Assembly: GCA_937926325.1 (NCBI GenBank)
Contig: CALAZQ010000351.1
Coordinates: 1 to 5,992 of the forward strand
Direction of reading: 5' to 3'
Length of the DNA stretch: 5,992 nucleotides
Source: an uncultured Planctomycetaceae bacterium
Lineage (GTDB): Bacteria; Planctomycetota; Planctomycetia; Pirellulales; UBA1268
The position numbers and the translations under genes are program-made. Position 1 is the first letter of the stretch, and every line of letters starts with the position of its first letter. This document shows positions 1-5,824 of the stretch, piece after piece. The notes beneath the pieces were generated by a model. That model was given only the letters and a program-made list of their open reading frames with translations, was not told the DNA's origin and did no database searches.

Positions 1-179
1 ACCCGCCAGACGACCGGCAGCTCGCGGTCAGCGGCAACCCCCGTCACCTGCTTGGCATTGAGGGCCAGGTCATCCCCGAGGACACCGGCAGTCTTCTTGG
101 CAGCGACCTTGGTCATCACCGAGACGTCGTCGAGGACGCTGGCGATATCGTCGAGCAAAAGCAGCAGGCTGGAAGCCAT
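1..179 (-). CDS. DUF808 (YedI-like) inner-membrane protein, N-terminal part only
   Basis: The minus strand from the ATG at 179 reads [20 protein letters not shown] and continues without a stop to the window edge, giving 59 residues. Recognisable family signatures follow: [18 protein letters not shown] at about residues 25-42 and RELPVVW at 52-58. This matches the start of the DUF808 family (E. coli YedI), predicted multi-pass inner-membrane proteins of about 300 residues with no established biochemical role. The membrane segments would lie beyond the window edge. The ATG is chosen because the family begins exactly there (MA-x-S-LL-x-LLDDIA). No Shine-Dalgarno-like purine stretch precedes it, so translation may be leaderless or initiated weakly. 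The gene is divergent from the channel gene at 339. The family call is firm, the function unknown. Confidence 0.92.
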   Translation of the reverse strand, partial: MASSLLLLLDDIASVLDDVSVMTKVAAKKTAGVLGDDLALNAKQVTGVAADRELPVVWR

Positions 180-338
180 CAGGGAAGGGTGTTCTGGCAG
201 GAGGAACAGCGGGAACCGAGGGCGGAACACTCCCACCGACGGCCAGGACTCTGGCAGAATACCGCACCGCGGGCGGCGGCCGCAGCAGCAGTTGTTGGTC
301 TGCTCAGCTGCCCGGGTGTCGGTGTAGGGAGATCACGA
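180..338. promoter_or_regulatory. Divergent intergenic region between the DUF808 and channel genes
   Basis: This 159-bp gap must hold the promoters of both divergent genes. I could not pick out a convincing -35/-10 pair for either direction. It contains an inverted repeat with arms at 187-194 and 225-232 (core GTGTTC/GAACAC, extended by one G-T and one G-C pair, 30-bp spacer). An 8-bp direct repeat TCTGGCAG occurs at 193-200 and 250-257. An operator role for either repeat is only a possibility. An open frame in phase with the channel gene runs back to 189, but its Arg/Ala-rich sequence looks like GC-rich non-coding DNA, so I leave it out of the protein. Confidence 0.4.
326..331 (+). promoter_or_regulatory. 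Ribosome binding site of the channel gene
   Basis: AGGGAG lies 7 nt before the ATG at 339. It decides the start against the 50-codon longer open frame beginning at 189. Confidence 0.75.
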
Positions 339-1070
339 ATGATCGGTCGTTGGCTCAGTCGCTGGAAACTCCAGGCTGCCCGGCCGGCCGAGCCGCAGCT
401 GCTGGCCCATCGTCGCCAGCGGCGGGCCCGGCTGGAACGGCACGGGATGCTGATTTTTCTCGGCCAGGTGGCGCTGATTGGGCTGGTGCCGGTGTTCGAC
501 ACCGGCCAGCGGCTCACGCCGGGGGTGTTCGTGATTGCCGCCCTGGCGATGGCCATCACCACCGTCTGGCTCCTCGGCTACCAGCGGCTGACGATCCTTC
601 TGACGGGTATCGGCGGCGTGGCCTGCCTCTGGACCGCGGTGCACATCGTGACCGATCTCGGCTTTCGGTTTCCGCCGCTGCTGGTCTTTCTGCTGGTGAA
701 ACTCGCCGGTGTCTATCTTTGCATTCGTCAGGCCTTTCGCGCCGATGTTCCCGGCACGCAGCGGATCTATTGCGGCGCGGCGAGTTTCATGATGCTCGGC
801 ATCTTCTTTGCGGCGGTTCATGCGCTCGTCGGCACCTTCGGCTTTGGCCACTATGCCCTGCCGCAGGAATTCGAGGGTGGCCGGGAACTCCGCTGGGTCG
901 ACTACATCTGGTTCTCGTTCGCCACTCTCACCACGGCCGGGTACAGTGACCTCGTGCCGACCGGCTCGCTGCCGCTGACGGTGGCGACCCTTGAGGGCCT
1001 CTGCGGCATCCTGTTTCCCGCCACGCTGATTGCCCGGATTGCGTCGCTGCCGGCCGATGAGCCGAAGTAG
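339..1070 (+). CDS. Potassium-channel-like membrane protein (Ion_trans_2 type) with GYSD filter
   Basis: A 243-residue integral membrane protein resembling bacterial potassium channel family proteins. After a basic, Arg-rich cytoplasmic N-terminus (1-35), hydrophobic segments lie at about 37-53, 60-80, 86-104, 112-130 and 145-166. A pore helix and filter follow (188-204, WFSFATLTTAGYSD), then a last helix at about 209-235 ending LFPATLIARIASL. The pore sequence and final helix match the family closely (typical: FSFVTLTTLGYGDITP, then a helix ending in LIARL). The filter reads T199-A-G-Y-S203-D, with Ser replacing the usual last glycine. The fourth helix has no regular Arg/Lys series, so voltage gating is unlikely, and there is no C-terminal RCK or cyclic-nucleotide domain. 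K+ selectivity is therefore uncertain. DUF1622 follows after 39 bp, probably co-transcribed. Confidence 0.9.
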   Translation: MIGRWLSRWKLQAARPAEPQLLAHRRQRRARLERHGMLIFLGQVALIGLVPVFDTGQRLTPGVFVIAALAMAITTVWLLGYQRLTILLTGIGGVACLWTAVHIVTDLGFRFPPLLVFLLVKLAGVYLCIRQAFRADVPGTQRIYCGAASFMMLGIFFAAVHALVGTFGFGHYALPQEFEGGRELRWVDYIWFSFATLTTAGYSDLVPTGSLPLTVATLEGLCGILFPATLIARIASLPADEPK

Positions 1071-1094
1071 GTAGCGGCAGGTGCCTGATGACCT

Positions 1095-1100
1095 GAGGAG
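1095..1100 (+). promoter_or_regulatory. Ribosome binding site of the DUF1622 gene
   Basis: GAGGAG lies 9 nt before the TTG at 1110 and directly abuts the alternative TTG at 1101. The spacing favours 1110. A short inverted repeat (CAGGT at 1078-1082, ACCTG at 1091-1095) overlaps its first base. I attach little weight to it. Confidence 0.7.
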
Positions 1101-1109
1101 TTGAAAGCG

Positions 1110-1526
1110 TTGGACATCGAGTTTTTTCGGCAGGCGGTCGAACAGGTGGGGCTGGCAATCGATGCTGGCGGGGTGATCGTGGTGGTGGCTGGGATCATTG
1201 TGGCCGTGGGCCGGCTGCTGTTCCGGCCGGCTCCAGCACTGGGGCCTTATCGTCAGTTTCGCCAGGACCTTGGCCGGGGCATCCTGCTGGGCCTTGAGTT
1301 CCTGGTGGCAGCTGACATCATCCGCACGGTCGCCGTGACCCCGACCCTGGAAAGCGTGCTGGTGCTGGGGCTGATCGTGGTGATTCGCACCTTCTTGAGC
1401 CTCGCTTTGCAGATGGAGGTTGAGGGCCGGCTGCCCTGGCAGCGGGCTGCCCTTCCTGCCGAGGCGGGCGGTCCAGCCGCTCCGGAAATGCCACAGCCCC
1501 TTCCCGGCGGCCGATCTGCCATGTGA
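1110..1526 (+). CDS. DUF1622 family membrane protein
   Basis: A 138-residue small membrane protein starting MDIEFFRQAV at a TTG codon. Three hydrophobic segments are visible at about 15-36, 57-75 and 81-100. The block from YRQFRQDLGR (47-56) through GLEFLVAADIIRTV (61-74) to VIRTFLSLALQMEVEG (91-106) is the characteristic DUF1622 core. Charged residues lie inside or at the edges of the helices (Glu63, Asp69, Arg72, Arg93) and are typical of the family. The C-terminal tail (107-138) is Pro/Ala/Gly-rich and probably disordered. No function is established for DUF1622. It lies 39 bp behind the channel gene with no terminator between them, so an operon is likely. Whether the two proteins act together is unknown. 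The family call is firm; the exact start (TTG 1110 or 1101) is less so. Confidence 0.9.
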   Translation: MDIEFFRQAVEQVGLAIDAGGVIVVVAGIIVAVGRLLFRPAPALGPYRQFRQDLGRGILLGLEFLVAADIIRTVAVTPTLESVLVLGLIVVIRTFLSLALQMEVEGRLPWQRAALPAEAGGPAAPEMPQPLPGGRSAM

Positions 1527-1655
1527 GAACTTTGTCAGCGCGGCCGATCTGGTTGAGTTGGCGGACTGAGCGGCGACACTGGGGGAGTCAGTCCGGGTGG
1601 TGTCGCAGCCAACCTGCCGCGAGGATGACCAGCTTTGCACCGGAGGAAGACAGGC
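1527..1655 (+). promoter_or_regulatory. glgP upstream region with interleaved inverted repeats
   Basis: This 129-bp non-coding stretch has three exact inverted repeats. Repeat A is CGGACTGA at 1562-1569 with TCAGTCCG at 1588-1595. Repeat B is GCGACAC at 1573-1579 with GTGTCGC at 1600-1606. Repeat C is GTTGGC at 1557-1562 with GCCAAC at 1608-1613. A and B interleave (A-B-A'-B'), so as RNA they form either competing hairpins or an H-type pseudoknot with connectors of 3, 8 and 4 nt. C could close the outside and nearly stacks on B, with one unpaired base on its 3' side. No T-run follows, so an ordinary intrinsic terminator for the upstream operon is unlikely. A role in glgP expression is inference. 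A possible -35 element TTGTCA at 1532-1537 has no recognisable -10 partner. Confidence 0.45.
1642..1647 (+). promoter_or_regulatory. glgP: Ribosome binding site of glgP
   Basis: GGAGGA lies 8 nt before the ATG at 1656. This is a strong, well-spaced site that excludes the alternative TTG start at 1635, which lies upstream of it. Confidence 0.85.
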
Positions 1656-4139
1656 ATGTCTCTTGCAGAACGAGCGGACGAACTCGAGCCGTACGAGTGT
1701 GCCGGCTTCCGGTTTGCCGGCCGGGACTTTTACGACCGCAACCTCGTCTTCAATCACGTCGTCCTGCCCGAGCAGGCGACCCAGCGGGAGCGGTTTGAGG
1801 CCGTCGCCCGGACCCTGCGGGATGTGCTGGCGCAGCGGTGGATGATGACCACCGCCACCTACGACCGGAAAAACCCCAAGCAGGTCTATTACCTGTCGAT
1901 GGAGTTTTTGATCGGCCGGATGCTCGAGAACAATCTGATCAACATGCAGGTTGATGACTTTGTCCGGGAAGACCTGCAGTCGGATCGGCAGCAGAACTGG
2001 CACGAGATCGTCGAGAGCGAGCCCGACGCCGGCCTCGGCAACGGCGGCCTCGGCCGGCTGGCCGCCTGCTTCATCGACTCCCTCGCCACCCTCGGCATTC
2101 CGGCAATGGGCTACGGGCTGCGGTACGACTATGGCATCTTTCGGCAGGAGCTGCACAACGGCTATCAGGTCGAACGGCCCGACAACTGGCTGGCCCACCC
2201 CGACCCCTGGGAGGTGATGCGGCCGACCAAGGCCGTGCCGGTCTCGCTCGCCAGCCGGTTTGAATTCCGCGGCGGGGAAATCTACGCCGTCCGCGGCCAG
2301 ACCCACAGGATCATCGGCGTGCCCTACGATCGACCGGTGGTCGGCTACGGCGGCCGGACGGTCAATACGCTGCGGCTCTGGCGGGCCTCGGCGAGCGATG
2401 TCTTTGACTTCGGGCAGTTCTCCGGCGGTGACTTTGTCGGCTCGGTCGCCGACAAGATGCTTGCCGAGACCGTGACGCGGGTGCTCTATCCCGATGACTC
2501 AACCCCGCGGGGGCGTTCGTTGCGGTTCATCCAGGAATATTTTCTGGTTCGCTGTTCGCTCGCCGACATCATCAGCCGGTTCCGTCGCCGGGGGAATGCC
2601 TGGCGGGATCTGCCGGAGAAAGTCGCCATTCAGCTCAATGACACCCACCCGGCAATGGCGGTGGCCGAGCTGATGGTGATGCTGCTCGACGAGGCCGGCC
2701 TCGGCTGGGATGAGGCCTGGGAACTCACCCGCAAGACGCTCGCCTATACCAACCACACGTTGCTGCCGGAGGCCCTCGAAAAGTGGCCGGTGGCCCTGTT
2801 TGAGGAACTGCTGCCGCGGCAGCTCGACATCATCTATGAGATCAACCGCCGGTTTCTCGGTGCGGTCAGCCGAGACTATCCGGACGATCCCGACCGGGTC
2901 AGGCGGATGAGCCTGATTGAAGAGCATCCCCAGCGGGTCGTGCGGATGGCCAACCTGGCGATCGTCGGCACCCACTCGACCAACGGTGTGGCGGCGATCC
3001 ACACGCAGCTTTTGAAGGAGAAGACGGTCCACGACTTTGCCGAGATGTTTCCCGAGCGGTTCAGCAACAAGACCAACGGCGTGACGCCGCGGCGGTGGCT
3101 GCTGGTGGCCAACCCCGATCTGGCTGCGCTGCTCACCGAGACGATCGGCGACGGCTGGATCACCGACCTCGACCGGTTGACGGGCATCGAGCCGCTGGCC
3201 GACGACACCCGCTTCCGCGAGCGGTTCCTGGCAGCGAAGCGGGCCGCCAAGGGCCGATTCGTCGACTGGATCAGGCGGACGGCGGGCATCGAGATCGACC
3301 CCGACACGATCTTTGATACCCAGATCAAACGGATTCACGAATACAAGCGTCAGCTGCTCGCCGCGCTGCAGATTGTGGTGCATTACAACCGGCTGCGGGC
3401 CGACCCCAGCCTTGAGCTGCCACCGCGGACATTTTTGTTCGCCGGCAAGGCAGCCCCGGCCTATCACCTGGCCAAGCTGATCATCAAGCTGATCACCAGC
3501 ATCGGCCGCACGGTGAACCGCGACCCGCAGATGCGGGATCGCCTCCGGGTGGAGTTTCTGCCCAACTATTCGGTCACGCTGGCAGAGCATCTGATTCCTG
3601 CCAGTGACGTCTCCGAACAGATCTCGACGGCCGGCTACGAGGCCAGCGGCACCAGCAACATGAAGTTCATGATCAATGGAGCGGTGACGATGGGCACCCG
3701 CGACGGGGCGACCATCGAAATTGCCGAGGCGGTCGGTGAGGAAAATTGCTTTCTGTTCGGACTGACGGCCCAAGAGGTGATCGAAAGCCGCGGTTCATAC
3801 TCGCCCGGCTGGCACTATCACAACGAGCCGGAGACCCATGCGGCCCTCCAGCTGATCTTCAACAACCACTTCAATCACGACGAGCCCGGCATTTTCGAGC
3901 CGCTGCGAGAGGCCTTGCTGTCCCGCGGCGACCCTTACATGCACCTGGCCGACCTCGGCCCCTACGTCGAGGCGCAGCGACGGCTCGGCGTGGCCTACGG
4001 CGATCGTTCTGCCTGGGCCCGGATGGCCATTCTCAATACCGCTCGCAGCGGCCGGTTTTCGAGTGATCGGACGATCGCCGAATACGCCCGCGACATCTGG
4101 CGGGCGACGGCCTGTCCGGTGGACGGTCGGAAGCCGTGA
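1656..4139 (+). CDS. glgP: Glycogen (alpha-glucan) phosphorylase, GT35
   Basis: A cytoplasmic enzyme that releases glucose-1-phosphate from alpha-1,4-glucan ends with inorganic phosphate and a PLP cofactor. The 827-residue protein aligns along its whole length with rabbit muscle phosphorylase as I remember it. Landmarks include YYLSMEFLIGR (78-88), GLGNGGLGRLAACF (127-139), NTLRLW, QLNDTHPAMA, TNHTLLPEALEKWP (His367, rabbit His377), KRIHEYKRQLL (Lys558, Arg559, Lys564; rabbit 568, 569, 574) and EASGTSNMKF with PLP-binding Lys670 (rabbit Lys680). The active site looks complete. Glu662 matches rabbit Glu672, while Tyr661 and Ser667 stand where rabbit has Thr671 and Gly677. In an ungapped alignment the phosphoserine contact Arg69 is Met64 and the AMP contact Tyr75 is Asp70. 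The N-terminus is short, so muscle-type allostery is unlikely. The gene probably has its own promoter. No other glycogen gene is in the window. Confidence 0.97.
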   Translation: MSLAERADELEPYECAGFRFAGRDFYDRNLVFNHVVLPEQATQRERFEAVARTLRDVLAQRWMMTTATYDRKNPKQVYYLSMEFLIGRMLENNLINMQVDDFVREDLQSDRQQNWHEIVESEPDAGLGNGGLGRLAACFIDSLATLGIPAMGYGLRYDYGIFRQELHNGYQVERPDNWLAHPDPWEVMRPTKAVPVSLASRFEFRGGEIYAVRGQTHRIIGVPYDRPVVGYGGRTVNTLRLWRASASDVFDFGQFSGGDFVGSVADKMLAETVTRVLYPDDSTPRGRSLRFIQEYFLVRCSLADIISRFRRRGNAWRDLPEKVAIQLNDTHPAMAVAELMVMLLDEAGLGWDEAWELTRKTLAYTNHTLLPEALEKWPVALFEELLPRQLDIIYEINRRFLGAVSRDYPDDPDRVRRMSLIEEHPQRVVRMANLAIVGTHSTNGVAAIHTQLLKEKTVHDFAEMFPERFSNKTNGVTPRRWLLVANPDLAALLTETIGDGWITDLDRLTGIEPLADDTRFRERFLAAKRAAKGRFVDWIRRTAGIEIDPDTIFDTQIKRIHEYKRQLLAALQIVVHYNRLRADPSLELPPRTFLFAGKAAPAYHLAKLIIKLITSIGRTVNRDPQMRDRLRVEFLPNYSVTLAEHLIPASDVSEQISTAGYEASGTSNMKFMINGAVTMGTRDGATIEIAEAVGEENCFLFGLTAQEVIESRGSYSPGWHYHNEPETHAALQLIFNNHFNHDEPGIFEPLREALLSRGDPYMHLADLGPYVEAQRRLGVAYGDRSAWARMAILNTARSGRFSSDRTIAEYARDIWRATACPVDGRKP

Positions 4140-4170
4140 CCGGCAGAGCTGCCGAAATCGAACGCACCGC

Positions 4171-4215
4171 GGGCAGGCTGCGTCGACCCGGCGGGCGGTC
4201 GGCAGCCGGCGGCCC
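4171..4215 (+). terminator. GC-rich stem-loop after glgP, possible terminator
   Basis: Nested exact arms pair from the outside in: GGGC (4171-4174) with GCCC (4212-4215), GGCTGC (4176-4181) with GCAGCC (4202-4207), and CGACC (4184-4188) with GGTCG (4197-4201). The loop is 8 nt, with a 2-nt bulge (4182-4183) and a small internal loop. The T-rich bases that follow (CTTTA, then CTTTT by 4234) are broken up, so it is not a textbook intrinsic terminator. It may instead be an imperfect terminator or an mRNA 3'-end stabiliser for glgP. Confidence 0.4.
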
Positions 4216-4306
4216 AAGCTTTACTCGGCTTTTGTGAAATTTCGCCGGCGCGACGGCCGACGTAAGAAAGGCGGGGGCGGCTCTATGGCCGGTTCGTTGA
4301 GGCAGC

Positions 4307-4313
4307 GGGGGAG
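4307..4313 (+). promoter_or_regulatory. Ribosome binding site of the Nudix gene
   Basis: GGGGGAG lies 6 nt before the GTG at 4320 and 9 nt before a second in-frame GTG at 4323. Either could be used; the difference is one residue. Confidence 0.6.
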
Positions 4314-4319
4314 CACAGC

Positions 4320-4721
4320 GTGGTGAGACGGATTCGGCAGGCAGCGGTGATCGCCACAAAAAACGGGCGGGTCTGCCTGATCACCACCAGCAGCGGCAAA
4401 CGGTGGCTGGTGCCCAAGGGGAACCGCCAGGCGGGCTGCGATCTTCGCCAGACGGCTGCTCGGGAGGCGTGGGAAGAGGCGGGGCTTGTCGGCAGCATCA
4501 AGGGCCAACCGCTCGGAACCTACCAGTTCGTCAAACTCGGCCGCCTGCACGAGGTGATCGTCTACCGCATGCATGTGCGGGAGGCCAAACGAAACTGGCC
4601 GGAACGGGGCAAACGGCGGCGGCGGTGGCTGCGGCCGGCCAAGGCGAGCGGCCGAATCGAACACGCCCAGCTGCGCGAGATCGTGGCTGCGGTCGGGGCG
4701 GCACCCGCGCGGGCCGCCTGA
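4320..4721 (+). CDS. Nudix hydrolase, diadenosine/diphosphoinositol-polyphosphate-like subgroup
   Basis: A 133-residue single-domain Nudix protein, starting at GTG. The Nudix box is G34-NRQAG-C40-DLRQTAA-R48-E49-A-W-E52-E53-A-G55-L. The metal-binding REAWEEAGL core is intact, but the first glutamate of the consensus (GX5EX7REUXEEXGU) is Cys40. Other residues at this place occur in a group of bacterial Nudix proteins resembling diadenosine or diphosphoinositol polyphosphate hydrolases. These share the PKGN entry (residues 32-35) and a later WPE...RRRWL-P block, seen here at 93-106. The expected reaction is cleavage of a nucleoside diphosphate-X or polyphosphate-type substrate in the cytoplasm; the substrate cannot be read from sequence. 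The C-terminal half is rich in Arg and Lys (88-108). The CHAD gene follows 80 bp downstream on the same strand. The fold is sure, the substrate class is inference. Confidence 0.9.
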   Translation: MVRRIRQAAVIATKNGRVCLITTSSGKRWLVPKGNRQAGCDLRQTAAREAWEEAGLVGSIKGQPLGTYQFVKLGRLHEVIVYRMHVREAKRNWPERGKRRRRWLRPAKASGRIEHAQLREIVAAVGAAPARAA

Positions 4722-4789
4722 CGAGCCGGCAGCGGGTGTGGCAGGGGGAAACAGGTGTCGTGGGGAAGGGCCCGCGGCGGGGCTTGATC

Positions 4790-4795
4790 AGGAGG
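4790..4795 (+). promoter_or_regulatory. Ribosome binding site of the CHAD gene
   Basis: A perfect AGGAGG lies 6 nt before the GTG at 4802 and 18 nt before the in-frame ATG at 4814. It selects the GTG start and excludes the 133-codon longer open frame that begins at 4403 inside the Nudix gene. Confidence 0.85.
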
Positions 4796-4801
4796 TGCCA
4801 G

Positions 4802-5824
4802 GTGACCAAAGACATGACGGGCCGGAGGATTGCCGATTTGCAGGATTCGACCCCGGTGGCCGACGCCGCCCGCCGGGTGATCGCGTTGCGGCTGGAGTCT
4901 GTTCGGGATTGCCTCGGCAGGGCGCTGCGCGAGTCGGAGAACCGCCGGCAGAACATCCACGCCCTCCGGGTGGCAACCCGACGGGCGACGGCAGCAGTCG
5001 ATATTTTTCGCGAGTGCCTGCCGCGGCGGATTCATAAAGAGGTGCGGGGCCACCTGCGGTCGATTCGCCGGGCGGTCGGGGCCGCCCGTGACTGGGATGT
5101 GATCCTGCAGCGGCTTTCAAAGGCGGCCAAGAAGGCAGCCGACACCGACCGGCCGACCTACGACATGCTGCACGGCTATGCCCTCGCCCACCGCATTCCG
5201 GCGCAGCACCAGCTGGAACTGGCCTGTCCCGACTATCCCTTCGGCTTCGACCGGCTCCAGGCCCGTACGGTGGCCGCGGTTCGCTGGCGGCAGGACCCGC
5301 AGCCGAGCCTCGGCAGTTTCTCGCGGCCTTTGATCGGCCGGCTGATCGATGGCTTCAACGGCCTTGCTGAGCGGGGAGACGGTGACTGGGAAATGCTGCA
5401 CGAGGTTCGCATTGCCGGCAAGCGGCTGCGGTACAGCCTCGAGGTGGTGGAGGACTGTTTCGGGCCGGCCCTCGAGGCCCAGCTGACCCCGGCGTTGGCC
5501 CGGCTGCAGGAGGTGCTCGGCGGTGTCAACGACAGCTTCAACGCGTCGCGGCTGCTGCGGCAGATTGTCGACGGCATGGCCGACTGCGTGCCGGGTGTGG
5601 CCGACCGCTACCGCGACCTGATGGAGCGGCAGATTGAGGAGCATGAGGAACGGATGCGGTCCGGCCGGGAGGACTACCGGTCCTGGCTGGAGGAGTGGAA
5701 TGGCAGCGAGATGCAGCAGGCCCTGCTCGCGGTCTGTCCCGAACTTTCCGTTCGCGTTGGTTGGAACAGCCCGGTCACCGTCCCGGTGCCACTCGACCCG
5801 GCCGCGCTGGGCAGGACGGCCTGA
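4802..5824 (+). CDS. CHAD domain protein (polyphosphate-binding helical domain)
   Basis: A 340-residue cytoplasmic, all-helical protein. CHAD (conserved histidine alpha-helical domain) proteins bind inorganic polyphosphate through basic, histidine-containing surfaces. Both hallmark repeats are present. The first is IHALRVATRRATAAVDIF (52-69; His53, Arg56, Arg60, Arg61), followed by the conserved AVGAARDWDV (91-100). The second is LHEVRIAGKRLRYSLEVVED (199-218; His200, Arg203, Lys207, Arg208, Arg210, Tyr211), followed by LQEVLGGVNDS (235-245). About 20 residues precede the domain. The C-terminus carries a charged helix (about 265-300) and a short tail with VPVP near 327-330. There is no fused CYTH/triphosphatase domain, so this is a stand-alone CHAD protein that presumably binds rather than hydrolyses. 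The Nudix gene lies 80 bp upstream with no strong terminator between, so co-transcription is plausible. Start at GTG 4802, set by the AGGAGG site. The family is certain, the cellular role is not. Confidence 0.95.
   Translation: MTKDMTGRRIADLQDSTPVADAARRVIALRLESVRDCLGRALRESENRRQNIHALRVATRRATAAVDIFRECLPRRIHKEVRGHLRSIRRAVGAARDWDVILQRLSKAAKKAADTDRPTYDMLHGYALAHRIPAQHQLELACPDYPFGFDRLQARTVAAVRWRQDPQPSLGSFSRPLIGRLIDGFNGLAERGDGDWEMLHEVRIAGKRLRYSLEVVEDCFGPALEAQLTPALARLQEVLGGVNDSFNASRLLRQIVDGMADCVPGVADRYRDLMERQIEEHEERMRSGREDYRSWLEEWNGSEMQQALLAVCPELSVRVGWNSPVTVPVPLDPAALGRTA

Larger units (their letters stand above)
4140..4319. other. Intergenic region between glgP and the Nudix gene
   Basis: These 180 bp have no supportable gene. 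A small inverted repeat (CGGCAG at 4141-4146, CTGCCG at 4149-4154) directly follows the glgP stop codon. It would fold with a 4-base loop but has no T-run after it. A larger stem-loop follows at 4171-4215. The stretch at about 4214-4242 is visibly lower in GC than its surroundings and is the likeliest place for a promoter of the Nudix-CHAD genes, although no clear -35/-10 pair is readable. An 8-bp perfect palindrome CGCCGGCG lies at 4243-4250. It may be chance at this GC content. Confidence 0.5.

Noticed and set aside
189..338. N-terminal extension of the channel protein from an ATG at 189
   Set aside because: The extra 50 residues look like translated non-coding GC-rich DNA. The AGGGAG site and the family length support the ATG at 339.
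333..2306. A 657-codon open frame on the minus strand covering the channel gene, DUF1622 and the start of glgP
   Set aside because: It is antisense to three clearly homologous genes. Its composition (Gly, Arg, Gln, His, Pro rich) is what GC-rich codon bias produces on the opposite strand, and no domain is recognisable.
2499..3773. A 424-codon open frame on the minus strand inside glgP
   Set aside because: This is a shadow of the conserved phosphorylase reading frame, with no family resemblance or start signal.
4403..4801. N-terminal extension of the CHAD protein reaching back into the Nudix gene
   Set aside because: It overlaps a conserved Nudix domain in another frame and has low-complexity Arg/Gly composition. 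A perfect AGGAGG precedes the GTG at 4802.
4531..5120. Several 110-160 codon open frames on the minus strand across the Nudix and CHAD genes
   Set aside because: All are Arg/Pro/Ala-rich antisense shadows without start signals or recognisable motifs.
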